A DNA stretch of 64,000 nucleotides from an uncultured Endozoicomonas sp. (GCF_947495845.1 NZ_CANMAO010000009.1:61173-125172); one strand, 5' to 3'; shown: positions 35,226-44,772, counted from the first letter of the stretch. The notes: generated by a model from the letters alone, not told the origin. Numbers and translations: made by a program.

Positions 35226-36686
35226 CTAAGAAGAGCAGCTGATTTCCAGCTTTTTGCCCCAGTCCGGTGGCGCATCGGCATAATGTTCCAAATCAGGGTG
35301 ATCATCATAGGGTGCAGTGAGTACCGCCATCAGGCTTTCCATTTCCTGATAATCGCCTTTCTCCGCTTTTTCGATCGCTTGCTGGGCAAGATAGTTCCGG
35401 AGAATAAACTTTGGATTCACCTGCATCATCTGAGTTTGGCGTGCTTGATGGTCAGTGGTGCCCGTTGCTAACCGGAGGTGGTATGCAGTTAGCCAAGGCG
35501 CTAATGATGGGTGATTCACCCGCTCGGTCAGAGCGTGTTTGGCATTATCTGAGGGCAAGTCACAGAGCGTACGAAAGAAGATCGTGTAATCGCAACGACT
35601 GTCATGAAGCAGTTGGAGTAAATCGGTAACCAGTTGATCATCGCCTTCTTGCTTATTCGAAATGCCAAGCTTGGTGAGCATCAGCTCCATATAAGTGTCA
35701 GTGTAGATTTTTGGGTATTCATCCAGTGCCGTTTGAATCAGCTCGGCATTATCAAACAAGGGCACCAATGCCTGCCCAAGCCTGCCAAGATTCCAGTGAC
35801 CGATCTCCGGCTGTTGACTGAAGGCATAGCGACCCTGATGGTCGGAATGGTTACAGATGTAATGCCAGTTGAAGTCATCCATAAAACCATAGGGGCCGTA
35901 GTCAAAGGTGTCGCCAATGATGCTCATGTTATCGGTATTCATAACACCGTGGGCAAAACCGGCAGCCTGCCATTTGGCAATCAATTTTGCTGTGCGACGG
36001 ACGACTTCTGCGAAAAACAACCGGTAACCTTCATCGGTGCCGGCATGCTCTTGCATGCCTTCGAGATCAGAAAAGTTATTTTCAATGGTGTAGTCCGCCA
36101 GGGTCTTCAGAGCTTCGTGATTTCTGGTGTAGTAGAAGTATTCGAAGTGACCAAAGCGGATATGGCTTTTCGCCAATCGCAGAAGGGTTGAGCCTGCTTC
36201 GGTGGTTTCCCGATAAACCGGTGTATCGCTGGTGACCACACAGAGTGCCCGGGTGGTTGGAATACCAAGATGGTGCAATGCTTCTGATGCCAGAAATTCA
36301 CGGATGCAGGAGCGCAATACCGCTCGACCATCGCCAGAGCGAGAGTAAGGCGTCGGGCCCGAGCCTTTCAGGTGTAGATCCCACTTTTCGCCTTGATCAT
36401 TGACCACTTCGCCCAGCAATAATCCACGACCATCGCCCAGTTGAGGGCTATAACCACCGAACTGATGCCCTGAGTAAACCATGGCAAGAGGGGCTGAACC
36501 GGAGAAAAGCTCATGGCCGCCACACATTTTTGTGAGCGTATCCAGGTTTTGAGAAGACGATTCAAATCCGATGAGGCCCGCTGCAGATGGGCTGATAACC
36601 ACCAGTTGTGGGTTATCCAGCGGTGCCGGGTTCAGCTTGGTGAAGAAAATATCGGGTAAACGGGAAAAGGTATTATTAAAATTCAT
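35226..36686 (-). CDS. selO: SelO pseudokinase (protein AMPylase)
   Basis: 486 residues, matching YdiU/UPF0061. SelO has a protein-kinase fold with inverted ATP binding and AMPylates protein targets in redox response. Seen here are YSGHQFGGYSPQLGDGRGLLLGE, the Lys-containing DLHLKGSGPTPYSRSGDGRA region (quoted in parts), RLAKSHIRFGHFE, the catalytic-loop HGVMNTDNMSIIG and metal-binding DYGPYGFMD. It ends in ISCSS, like E. coli YdiU. The start overlaps the end of the autotransporter-like gene by 11 bases, an unusual pairing. Confidence 0.95.
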   Translation of the reverse strand: MNFNNTFSRLPDIFFTKLNPAPLDNPQLVVISPSAAGLIGFESSSQNLDTLTKMCGGHELFSGSAPLAMVYSGHQFGGYSPQLGDGRGLLLGEVVNDQGEKWDLHLKGSGPTPYSRSGDGRAVLRSCIREFLASEALHHLGIPTTRALCVVTSDTPVYRETTEAGSTLLRLAKSHIRFGHFEYFYYTRNHEALKTLADYTIENNFSDLEGMQEHAGTDEGYRLFFAEVVRRTAKLIAKWQAAGFAHGVMNTDNMSIIGDTFDYGPYGFMDDFNWHYICNHSDHQGRYAFSQQPEIGHWNLGRLGQALVPLFDNAELIQTALDEYPKIYTDTYMELMLTKLGISNKQEGDDQLVTDLLQLLHDSRCDYTIFFRTLCDLPSDNAKHALTERVNHPSLAPWLTAYHLRLATGTTDHQARQTQMMQVNPKFILRNYLAQQAIEKAEKGDYQEMESLMAVLTAPYDDHPDLEHYADAPPDWGKKLEISCSS

Positions 36687-37626
36687 AGCGCATTATGGCT
36701 ATAAACCCGTCGACTTTGAAGTTATCTAACCATTGGTGGGCGTATTTCAGGGTGAGAAATGTTTGATTTGCATGTTCCAGCGCGAGGCCAAGATCAAACT
36801 GATAACGGCGGCGATCTGTGCTGGTGGCATCAATCATGAAAAGAGTGCCCGCTTTATCGAAACTGGCAACGACATCAATGGGATCATCTTTGAAATTATG
36901 AAAACCCTTAATGCCCATTTCGGGTTTAAAGAGAAGCGTGCCTGTATTTAGACTTCCCATGAGCCTTAAACCTCCGCCCGCTTCTTTGATGTGGTATTTT
37001 TTATTGATGGGGTGGTTCCAAAAAGGCCTATTCAGCGGAAGTCTGGTTTGGCTGTGAACATTATCCGTTTCGATGGTATAGCGATTGAAAGATGCCCAAG
37101 GCTGCCATTGCCAGTGTTGCCCAAGAGCATACGTGTAGCCAGCGTTCAGGCTGAATCCTCGATGCTGGTTGTCATACCGAAGTTTATGCTGATCTTGATT
37201 GCCACGGTTTTCACCTCTGGCATATTGCAGCTGGCCATGGAAAAAGAAATTATCCTCGTACCACGATGTATTAATGCCAACGATATGATCTTTTGTGTCT
37301 AACTGGCTGTTGTCGTCTTTACTGTGGATATCTCCTCGAGCTGCGGTATAAAAAACGCCGGTTGTTATTTCCTGCTCTTTTCCCAGCGCTGTGTTCCAGC
37401 CCAAGGAATAGCCGTGAGTTTTCATTTTGAAACCAGGCATCTGTTGTTGATACGCCTGATTTGCATGGCTATGGGAATATTGAACCCATAGGTTTGATGC
37501 AAAACCAAGTTTGTTGTCAGTCGTTGCGAGTTGCCAGTATTCCGGTGATGGCTCTAAGGCGTTGACCAAAGAAACTGGGAGACACAAGACTAAGATCAGC
37601 CCATATGTTTTCAGAAAGCAAACCAA
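36676..37626 (-). CDS. Autotransporter-type beta-barrel without passenger
   Basis: 316 residues with a signal peptide (about 1–23, cleavage near VNALE). The rest is a run of amphipathic strands with aromatic belts (SNLWVQYSHSHAN, YSLGWNTALG, SLNAGYTYALGQHWQWQPWA, FLTLKYAHQWLD) and a terminal Phe (IMRYEF), the BAM recognition signature. It matches the about-280-residue translocator domain of type V autotransporters, but almost no sequence precedes the barrel. It may be a truncated autotransporter or a stand-alone barrel. The end overlaps selO. Confidence 0.75.
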   Translation of the reverse strand: MVCFLKTYGLILVLCLPVSLVNALEPSPEYWQLATTDNKLGFASNLWVQYSHSHANQAYQQQMPGFKMKTHGYSLGWNTALGKEQEITTGVFYTAARGDIHSKDDNSQLDTKDHIVGINTSWYEDNFFFHGQLQYARGENRGNQDQHKLRYDNQHRGFSLNAGYTYALGQHWQWQPWASFNRYTIETDNVHSQTRLPLNRPFWNHPINKKYHIKEAGGGLRLMGSLNTGTLLFKPEMGIKGFHNFKDDPIDVVASFDKAGTLFMIDATSTDRRRYQFDLGLALEHANQTFLTLKYAHQWLDNFKVDGFIAIMRYEF

Positions 37627-37729
37627 TACGATAAATATCCAATATAAAATCTCTCTGGAAGTGTAGAGCAGGTTTGCTCGTATGAACGGTTACCTCAGAC
37701 AGATATTCAACTCCGGAAGTGTGTATGGA

Positions 37730-38302
37730 TTAACGTTTGTTTGTTGGTGCCGTCAGGACAGCCTTTGCTAACATATGCTGGAGGATGTAGTAGCCAGCCA
37801 TTGCCGGAGAGGCATTGCTATCAACATCCAGATTAGCAATGTCCAGTGCATAGACGGTAATGTGGTATTGATGAGGTTTGGCATCAGGAGGAGGGCAGGC
37901 GCCACCATAGCCTTCAAAACCGAAGTCATTACGCAGCATGCGAGCCCCTTTGGGCAATTGTTTACCGCCTTCTTTCCCTGCATTTTCAGTAAGGCTGTGA
38001 ACATCACCTGCAATGTTAATGACAACCCAATGCCACCAACCACTGCCGGTCGGGGCATCGGGATCATACATCGTTACGGCAAAGCTTTTTGTTCCCTTAG
38101 GTACTTTATCCCACTGAAGCTCAGGTGAGACATTTTTACCGGTACATCCCCAATGGTTGAAAATCTGCTGGTTGTGAAACGATTGACCATTGGTTACCTG
38201 AGGGCTTTTCAGGTTCATCGTAACCGTTTGTTTTTCCGCTCCCCAAGTAGAAAGGCTTATAGAGAGTAACCCTGCAACGAGAAGAGAAACTGCATACTTC
38301 AT
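37730..38302 (-). CDS. Secreted PEBP-family protein (YbhB/YbcL type)
   Basis: 190 residues from the ATG at 38302 with a signal peptide (MKYAVSLLVAGLLSISLSTW). The PEBP core is complete: NVSPELQWDKVPKGTKSFAV, MYDPDAPTGSGWWHWVV, NDFGFEGYGGACPP, HQYHITVYALD. The bacterial family resembles Raf kinase inhibitor proteins; periplasmic YbcL blocks host neutrophil migration in uropathogenic E. coli, while YbhB has no clear role. It has a conserved ligand pocket (DPDAP, GGACPP). It stands alone between mutY and the barrel protein. Confidence 0.9.
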   Translation of the reverse strand: MKYAVSLLVAGLLSISLSTWGAEKQTVTMNLKSPQVTNGQSFHNQQIFNHWGCTGKNVSPELQWDKVPKGTKSFAVTMYDPDAPTGSGWWHWVVINIAGDVHSLTENAGKEGGKQLPKGARMLRNDFGFEGYGGACPPPDAKPHQYHITVYALDIANLDVDSNASPAMAGYYILQHMLAKAVLTAPTNKR

Positions 38303-38416
38303 TGTGCTCTCCGTTATCTGCAAATTTATACTGCTTATAAGGGTAGCACCTCACGTAAAAATTGAACGACGAAAAACTTATATTCCGTTTTTTTATGAAG
38401 CCACTCCGATCAGGTC

Positions 38417-39502
38417 TTATAAAGCCTTTTGCAACTTGCCAAGCAGTTTACTGACTGGTGCTGCAAGCCCCAGTTCTGGAAGTGTTGCCAATGGGAACCA
38501 TTTGAGCGAGTCGCCATCCTTGATGGAATAATCAGTATCACTATCAGGGTACTCAATAAATGACAGAGCTGGCGTAATATCCAGATGATAATGACTAAAA
38601 GTGTGTCGGAAAGGTTGCCAGAAATCACAATCACCCAGTTGCAGACCCGTTTTTTCTTTTGCCTGCTCCTTAACCTGATCAAGACCTAATACCTCTGGAA
38701 ATCCCCAAAGGCCGCCCCAGATACCCGAAGGTGGACGTTTTTCCAGAAGAATCTCACCAAACTGGTTGACCACCATAAGCATGATGGTGGACTTTTCGGG
38801 TTTGGCTTTTTTTGGTTTGGATTCGGGGTAGAGTTTTTCCTGTCCTAGTCGGTGAGCAACGCAATCATCAGATACTGGGCAGATGTCGCAGGTAGGTTTG
38901 CTTCGTTTACAGACTGTGGCACCCAGATCCATCATAACCTGAGTGTAATCACCGGTTCTGTGATCAGGTGTTAACTGATCCGCCAGCTCCCAAAGCTGGT
39001 TGCTAATGGTCGTCTGACCGGGCCAGCCGGGAATGGCAAAGTAACGGGTAAGCACTCGTTTCACATTGCCATCCATAATAGGCGCCCGGATTCCCATGCT
39101 GATGGAAGCAATCGCGCCAGCAGTTGAGCGACCAATGCCGGACAGTTCCATCAGCTGTTCAACCGATTTGGGAAACTCGCCATCAAATTGCGCAACCACC
39201 GCTTTAGCGGCTTTATGAAGATTCCTGGCACGGCTGTAGTAGCCTAAACCACTCCAGTGGTGGAGCACTTCATCTTCATGGGCTGCCGCAAGGGTGAACA
39301 CATCTGGAAAACGAGCCATGAATTTTTGATAGTAGGGAATCACTGTCGTGACCTGAGTCTGCTGGAGCATAATCTCGCTGATCCAGACCCGGTAAGGGGT
39401 TTTATTCTGCTGCCATGGTAGGTTTTTACGGCCATGGTGGTCGAACCAGCGAAGAATTTTCTGGCTAAAAACTTGGGTGCTTACTTCGTCTTTTATGGTC
39501 AT
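38417..39502 (-). CDS. mutY: A/G-specific adenine glycosylase MutY
   Basis: 361 residues. It removes A mispaired with 8-oxoG. The HhH-GPD domain has WISEIMLQQTQVTTVIPYY, LSGIGRSTAGAIASI and the catalytic-Asp region IMDGNVKRVLTR. The [4Fe-4S] ligands form Cx6Cx2Cx5C in CKRSKPTCDICPVSDDC. The C-terminal NUDIX-like 8-oxoG recognition domain includes KRPPSGIWGGLWGFPE. Upstream on the same strand, about 60 bases away, is asmA. Confidence 0.96.
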   Translation of the reverse strand: MTIKDEVSTQVFSQKILRWFDHHGRKNLPWQQNKTPYRVWISEIMLQQTQVTTVIPYYQKFMARFPDVFTLAAAHEDEVLHHWSGLGYYSRARNLHKAAKAVVAQFDGEFPKSVEQLMELSGIGRSTAGAIASISMGIRAPIMDGNVKRVLTRYFAIPGWPGQTTISNQLWELADQLTPDHRTGDYTQVMMDLGATVCKRSKPTCDICPVSDDCVAHRLGQEKLYPESKPKKAKPEKSTIMLMVVNQFGEILLEKRPPSGIWGGLWGFPEVLGLDQVKEQAKEKTGLQLGDCDFWQPFRHTFSHYHLDITPALSFIEYPDSDTDYSIKDGDSLKWFPLATLPELGLAAPVSKLLGKLQKAL

Positions 39503-39561
39503 TTAGAATTTGATGTGAAACTTCTGACCGCTTTAGATAAATAGCGGTCAGAAGTTGTTTA

Positions 39562-41634
39562 CTATTTAAAAAGGCCTTTCAGCAGATCCTTAACCGGCCC
39601 CTGTACCTTTTCTTCGATTTTCTGTTGCAGCTTATTACTCGCTACGCTGGAAATAACGTCACCAATACGTTTGGTGTCCACTCCACACTTAGGCGCGTCC
39701 AAATAGCCGTGGCAACGTACTGGCCAGGTGACGTTTACATAATCCTTGTTGATCTGGCAGGCCGGATCACTGTCTGGCGATTCTTCGCCACGGATATTCA
39801 GGCCAATATGATAGTCCATTTTCCGGTCCACAAGATTTACGTATCCATCCCCTTTCAGGTTCATGTTAGCGAGTGCGGCAATGAGGTTCTTGTTTTCGGC
39901 AACGCCATTGGTGATAACAAAGGTGCCGCTCAAGTCGGTAAAGTGTGTAGTGCTTCCCCAGTCCTTTGTTTGCAGCTCTTTCTTGCGCACAAAAGCCACG
40001 GTTTCGCAGACCATTTTGTCGAAATTGGCTTCTGTGAATGCGCCTTTATTGATCTGGAAGGCGATATCGCCATTGAGGTTTTTAGTGAGGGTGCTGGCGT
40101 ACTGACCATGAGTGTTTAATTTCATAGTGGCATTGACGTCACCTTCCACAGGTTTTAGATCAGGCAATGGTTTGGCCAGGGCGTGTAGGTTGATGCCTTT
40201 CAGCTTGCCATTAGCTGCCATTTTTGGATTGCCAGCCTTACGCACATCAAGAGTAGACGTCAGATCAATAGTACCCTGATAAAAGGCTGAGCCAATTTTG
40301 ATTTCCTGCGTGCCATTAGCCGCTTTAATGCCCACTGATGGTTTCTCGAATAGAAGTTTGGCGACCGTGAGGGATTCCAGCGTCAAAGAGCCATCCAGGT
40401 TCAACCCGCGGAGCATGGCTTCAGGAATCAACGGGTGTTCTTTGGGCGGTGAGGATTGTGTCTGATTTGTTGTTTCTCTGTCGTTATTATTAGGGCTGTT
40501 TTCAGCAGCTGCTGGCTCTGAACTGGCGGCTGGTGGCAGATATTTATCCACATTCAGGTGATTGCCTTTGAAAGCAAATTTCATATCACCTCGTTCAATG
40601 CTGGACATCTTGAAGTTCCCGTTCAGGGAAAAGTCGTCTAATTGGAATGTCAGCTTTTCTGCATTCAGGCTTTGACCATTCGTATTGAAATGACTGTCAA
40701 AAGCGACTTTGGTCAGTGCCTTCGGATCAGCCATAGGGGGGAGCTGAAGTTTGATTTGCTTTGCAAGATTGGCAGCATTAAATGCATTCACCCCAAGGTT
40801 GCCTTGAACCAACATCGGTTCCTGCTGGTAAAGAAGGTTGCCGACAATGCTGACGGTTTCTGCTTTGGCCGTATCCGGGCTGGCGCTGATATTGAGCTTT
40901 TCAAGCCGGTAGGTGCCCGCCGCCAGATTAAACGTCATATTGCCCATGATGGATGTATTCAGTGCCAGATCGGGCATTTCTACATGGGCTTTCAAATGAA
41001 AATCGAAAGGCTGTTGGCTGCGAATAGCGCCGGTAGTCAGGCTGGCGTTATCAATAATGTATTTCTGGCCAGCTTGTTGATCGTCATAACTAATTAACAG
41101 ATCACTGACGTTTACACTGGCAATGTTGAGCTTGATTGCGGATGCGCTGGTGCTGGATTCCGTGCTTTTTGTGTCAGTTGTTGTGTCAGTTGTTGTGTCA
41201 GCGGGGTCAGAGGTTGTTGCAGGTTGTTGTTTGGTCGTGACCGGCGCTGAGACTTCCCAGTTGCCAATCCCGGATTTATTTTTTACCAATGTTAATTCAA
41301 GGCCTTTCAGCTCAAGGGTTTGCATTTCAATCCGTTTGCTCAATAACGGAATGACTTTAACACTGACATCAGCAGAACCCAGCTTTGCGAGTTTTGAGTT
41401 GTGCTTGCCCTCAACCGCAACATCGGAAAGAGAAAGGCCAACCCAGGGAAAAATCGACCAGCCGATATCGCCATTGATGTTTACCTTCAGGCCAGACTGG
41501 TCATAAATCGTTTGGGTGATGTCGCCACGAAACTGGTTCGGGTCAATAAATCGTGGAAGGAGTGCTGCAGCAATGACAACCAGCAGAACCAATGCCGCCA
41601 GCAAAACGGCAATGAACTTAATAGCGCGGTTCAT
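39562..41634 (-). CDS. AsmA-family protein
   Basis: 690 residues with one N-terminal transmembrane helix (AVLLALVLLVVIAAALLPRF-like, about 10–28). The N-terminal AsmA domain follows (FIDPNQFRGDITQTIYDQSG, IGWSIFPWVGLSLSDV), then a low-complexity Thr/Ser linker (about 140–165) containing repeated TTDT, a long beta-rich middle and the C-terminal AsmA_2 region (LNGDIAFQINKGAFTEANFD). AsmA-like proteins are thought to be periplasm-spanning lipid-transfer or assembly factors. The order asmA–mutY matches Pseudomonas. Confidence 0.88.
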   Translation of the reverse strand: MNRAIKFIAVLLAALVLLVVIAAALLPRFIDPNQFRGDITQTIYDQSGLKVNINGDIGWSIFPWVGLSLSDVAVEGKHNSKLAKLGSADVSVKVIPLLSKRIEMQTLELKGLELTLVKNKSGIGNWEVSAPVTTKQQPATTSDPADTTTDTTTDTKSTESSTSASAIKLNIASVNVSDLLISYDDQQAGQKYIIDNASLTTGAIRSQQPFDFHLKAHVEMPDLALNTSIMGNMTFNLAAGTYRLEKLNISASPDTAKAETVSIVGNLLYQQEPMLVQGNLGVNAFNAANLAKQIKLQLPPMADPKALTKVAFDSHFNTNGQSLNAEKLTFQLDDFSLNGNFKMSSIERGDMKFAFKGNHLNVDKYLPPAASSEPAAAENSPNNNDRETTNQTQSSPPKEHPLIPEAMLRGLNLDGSLTLESLTVAKLLFEKPSVGIKAANGTQEIKIGSAFYQGTIDLTSTLDVRKAGNPKMAANGKLKGINLHALAKPLPDLKPVEGDVNATMKLNTHGQYASTLTKNLNGDIAFQINKGAFTEANFDKMVCETVAFVRKKELQTKDWGSTTHFTDLSGTFVITNGVAENKNLIAALANMNLKGDGYVNLVDRKMDYHIGLNIRGEESPDSDPACQINKDYVNVTWPVRCHGYLDAPKCGVDTKRIGDVISSVASNKLQQKIEEKVQGPVKDLLKGLFK

Positions 41635-41769
41635 GGATAGCCTCAGGGAATGTCTGGGAATGGGTTTTAGATATTTAAATCTATCTTAACACTATTGTCG
41701 TGTAGGTAAATTTATATGGCAGGCGGATGCGAAAAGCAGCCTCGAAAAGGAAGTGCTTAAGCCAGAGCG

Positions 41770-43731
41770 TTACAGCGTGGCTACGCTCAGTTTTCTCAGG
41801 GAATCCACAGGGCGGGTCCATGGGTGTAATACGGTGGCAATGGTTTGCATTGACGGTGTTTTTAATGCACGAATGGCTTCCTGGCTATTTCTGTATTGTC
41901 CTTGCACAAGAACAAACCACTGTCTGCTACCTTTTTGCACCCGCACGGTCATAGCATCCTGCAGCTGTGGGAAGCGCTGCTTAAGCTGTTCTATTGATTG
42001 CTCATTGGACGATGAGAACCACTGAATAGTGTATGCATCACCTGGCGTGTTCAGTAATGAGCTGAGTTGTTGCTGGTCATTATTTATAATCGGCATAGAC
42101 TTTGGTTCAGGCATTCTTTGTGTCACTGTTTGTGGCAATGTCGAATAGTTGCTGGCGACTGGTTTTGCCCGTGAGCGTTCTGAGCGGCTATGGACAATGT
42201 ACTCACGATTACCCGGATCATCAGTGCCGATCCAGTGTCGTTTCTGGATAGATGGCTCCAGTGCCGGACCAACCCATGCATGGTTATCCTGAACCGTGTT
42301 GCCGACCATTGTCTGCAGATCAGCCACGCGCCTCACTTTTGGCGAGAAACGGGTAGAGATGCGTGCAAGGGATGGGGTCAGTAAAGCATCCAAAGCTGCT
42401 GCACGATTAACAAACAACATGCTCACCAGCATATAACGTTTTCGGTTGTTTCTATTGTAACGAACTATCTGAGTGTTCTGTAGTTCGCTGTAACGCAGCT
42501 GTGCTCGTTCCAGAGAGGCTTTTCGGTTGGAGCTCATCCACTCTATGGTATAACTTCTGGGGTTTGCTGTTAGAACATTCATCGCATACTGCAGCTGCGG
42601 ATGGTAGGACGGTTCTCTGCGAAGCTTTGGTTGTTGAGCCGGTTTGTTGTAAGAAACTGGTTGGGTGTTTTGCAGGTTATAATCCACTTCGTGTGACGAT
42701 TGCTGATCGACTTTTGGGTTTATATAGGCCGAAACGCTGGTGTGATTAGACTGTGATTTAGACTGTGAGTTGTCTGCGTTCTGGTAGCTCTGTTGTTGAG
42801 TACTGCTATTATTGCCCGAGTTAGTTACTTCGTCGAATTCAGCCCCGTAGGGTAGAACCATCTCGCGGCCGTTCTCATAGCCACGCTCATAATGAGAGTT
42901 ACTCTGGCGATTCGCAACGACCTCAACTTGTTGCGATGAGTAGTTATCATTATAAGTCGGTGGGTCAATGTATTGCTGATTTATATAGGGTGCTGTTTGT
43001 TCTGTGGTTACCAACAATGGCGTAGAGTAAGAAACTCGCTCTTGAGTCGGGTCTTGCCAGTTGTTCTTTGCAACTCGGTAGCTGGGATTTGAAACAACAG
43101 GGTTCAGCTTTTGAATGCTGGCCAGAGACCGAGTCCAGGGATAAAGCTCTCTTGCCATTGCCGATCGTGGTGGTGACTCCAATTCCACCATGGCATCGGT
43201 GCGACTTTTAAATGGACCGTCGAGAAGCACGAACCAGGTATTTCCGGAACGTTCATATTTTGCAATCAGTGCGTCTTTAAGGACAGGGTACCGCTGTTTT
43301 AATGCTTCTAGTTGTCCGCGTTCTTTTGCGGCCATCCATTGGAGCACGTATTGATTGCCCGAGAGATTTAATAAACGGTTTTCAGGGGCAATATTGATAT
43401 ATGGTTCTGAAAAATCAGGTTGTAAATTGTTTTGTGAATAAACAGGTTTATTTAATTCTGGCTGCTGTGAAGCTGGTGAAGAGTTCGGCGGTGCCTGAAT
43501 TGATTTTGACTTGTTAGTGTTGTGAGTGTTGCGGGCATAACGATAATTCGGATCCACCAAATTATTACACAGCCTTTGTTGGGCTAAGCCAGAATCGCAT
43601 CGCCAAGATATATTGGAGGCCAATGGTTTTGGCGGCAACAGCAGACTTTCTGCAACGGGTGCAGAGAGTGAAGTCAAGGCGGCCACGACACAAAGCCGGA
43701 GTTGTTTTTCCTTAAACACTCGACCGGGCAT
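41770..43731 (-). CDS. Secreted protein with three SPOR-like repeats
   Basis: 653 residues from the ATG at 43731 (a TTG precedes it), with a signal peptide (about 1–30). Three related units of about 85 residues are visible, near 120–205, 385–475 and 565–650 of the longer frame. Each reads N-x-Y-x-[IL]-[QE]-W-[MF] … L … R[YF] … L, then a basic strand (YERSGNTWFVLLDGPF, YNRNNRKRYMLVSMLF, VQKGSRQWFVLVQGQY), then R…A…L and a P-rich end with L.KL. This is the SPOR pattern, which binds denuded septal peptidoglycan. Between them are long Gln/Ser/Asn-rich linkers. Role in division or envelope is inferred. Confidence 0.8.
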   Translation of the reverse strand: MPGRVFKEKQLRLCVVAALTSLSAPVAESLLLPPKPLASNISWRCDSGLAQQRLCNNLVDPNYRYARNTHNTNKSKSIQAPPNSSPASQQPELNKPVYSQNNLQPDFSEPYINIAPENRLLNLSGNQYVLQWMAAKERGQLEALKQRYPVLKDALIAKYERSGNTWFVLLDGPFKSRTDAMVELESPPRSAMARELYPWTRSLASIQKLNPVVSNPSYRVAKNNWQDPTQERVSYSTPLLVTTEQTAPYINQQYIDPPTYNDNYSSQQVEVVANRQSNSHYERGYENGREMVLPYGAEFDEVTNSGNNSSTQQQSYQNADNSQSKSQSNHTSVSAYINPKVDQQSSHEVDYNLQNTQPVSYNKPAQQPKLRREPSYHPQLQYAMNVLTANPRSYTIEWMSSNRKASLERAQLRYSELQNTQIVRYNRNNRKRYMLVSMLFVNRAAALDALLTPSLARISTRFSPKVRRVADLQTMVGNTVQDNHAWVGPALEPSIQKRHWIGTDDPGNREYIVHSRSERSRAKPVASNYSTLPQTVTQRMPEPKSMPIINNDQQQLSSLLNTPGDAYTIQWFSSSNEQSIEQLKQRFPQLQDAMTVRVQKGSRQWFVLVQGQYRNSQEAIRALKTPSMQTIATVLHPWTRPVDSLRKLSVATL

Positions 43732-43974
43732 GGTAATCAAATCCTTCTCTGTAAATTACACGATACCTGACAAGTGACTAAAATCAACCTTTAATAGTCA
43801 CCGCTTTTATTTATTCAGGTCTCCAATATTAATCAGCGTCTGATTAATAGCTAAACTTAATACTCATCCTTCAGGGTTACTCGGGTGAATTATGATTTTC
43901 TTTACAGGTTTTTTTTTGGGATTTGATTTTTTGTTTTTCTTATTCTACTGATTTCTATATTCAAGGTGTTTGAA

Positions 43975-44718
43975 ATGTTAAATTTAAAGTGCACTGTCTT
44001 CTATATATTTCGAAAAAGAATAACGGGAGTTTTATTTGGCATTTTACTTTTCTTATATCCTTTTATTGTCCGCGCAAGTGAATGCTATCCGGTAGTCGAT
44101 CAAAATAGTCCGCAATATATGATCGGGTATGGTGATTTGCTTTATGGTCAATCAGAAAACAGAAACTATCAGCATGCCATACCTGTAAAGGTTGATGGCT
44201 ATAAGAGAGGTTGGCTTACTAAAAGCGGTGCTGGTGATACGCTTAAAAAAACCGACCTTGGCGTCATGCAATCAGTAGGAAGTGTGTTTAACGGCATACT
44301 GTTTCCTATTACGCCTTCAGAGATTCGATATACAGACCGTCAGCAGATACAAACCTGTCGGATTCAGATACGCCCCGACCAATTGGCTGCCATGACCAAC
44401 AGCCGTATTCCAGAGCAAGGGCAGTTCTGGATTTATCAGACTCGCGCTAAATTCTATGAAAAACCATCGTCTGATTACCCGATTCGTATATCTGCAGTGG
44501 ATGAATTTTTAACAGGCTGTATAAGGATTGCAAAGCAGTTTCAGCTAAAGAGTTATCCTGAGGAATGTGTGGCAACTACCTGGTTCTGGTCATCCCACTG
44601 GGTAAATGATCGTCCCCAACCTTTGAAGCCAAAGCCTGCACAGGTTGATCGTAAAGCAGTCAATAAACTGCTGGAGAGTCTGGAGGGTGATATATTTGGG
44701 CAAGTCAGAGCTGATTAA
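43975..44718 (+). CDS. Secreted gamma-glutamylcyclotransferase-like protein
   Basis: 247 residues from the ATG at 43975 with AAGG upstream (GTG at 43966 is an alternative). A signal peptide or anchor (about 1–35) ends near IVRASE. The following domain resembles the GGCT/AIG2 fold: a YMIGYGDLLYGQSENR start equivalent to the YGSL loop, VKVDGYKRGWLTK, and GSVFNGILFPITPSEI. In the usual catalytic region (D-x-R-E-x-x-Y) I read TDRQQIQTC, so the catalytic Glu may be a Gln here. The remainder (about 170–247) is Pro/Lys rich. Activity is therefore uncertain. Confidence 0.6.
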   Translation: MLNLKCTVFYIFRKRITGVLFGILLFLYPFIVRASECYPVVDQNSPQYMIGYGDLLYGQSENRNYQHAIPVKVDGYKRGWLTKSGAGDTLKKTDLGVMQSVGSVFNGILFPITPSEIRYTDRQQIQTCRIQIRPDQLAAMTNSRIPEQGQFWIYQTRAKFYEKPSSDYPIRISAVDEFLTGCIRIAKQFQLKSYPEECVATTWFWSSHWVNDRPQPLKPKPAQVDRKAVNKLLESLEGDIFGQVRAD

Positions 44719-44733
44719 ATCCGGCGCTCCATA

Positions 44734-44772
44734 TATACCCGTCGCGTAGCAACTTGAAATCCTTTGGGTATA
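44734..44772. repeat. 39-bp collapsed palindromic element upstream of hisB
   Basis: The element begins TATACCC and ends TGGGTATA, with GTAGCAACTTGAAATCCTTT between. It is the same right-hand half as the 128-bp element at 46800–46927, joined directly to the left-most bases, as if the centre had been deleted. It lies about 50 bases before the hisB start, so it could overlap the his promoter. Confidence 0.7.

Noticed and set aside
36682..36697. Selenocysteine at the SelO C terminus
   Set aside because: Eukaryotic SelO has a C-terminal selenocysteine, but that end would be at about 35226–35240 here and reads ISCSS with an ordinary stop, as in E. coli YdiU.
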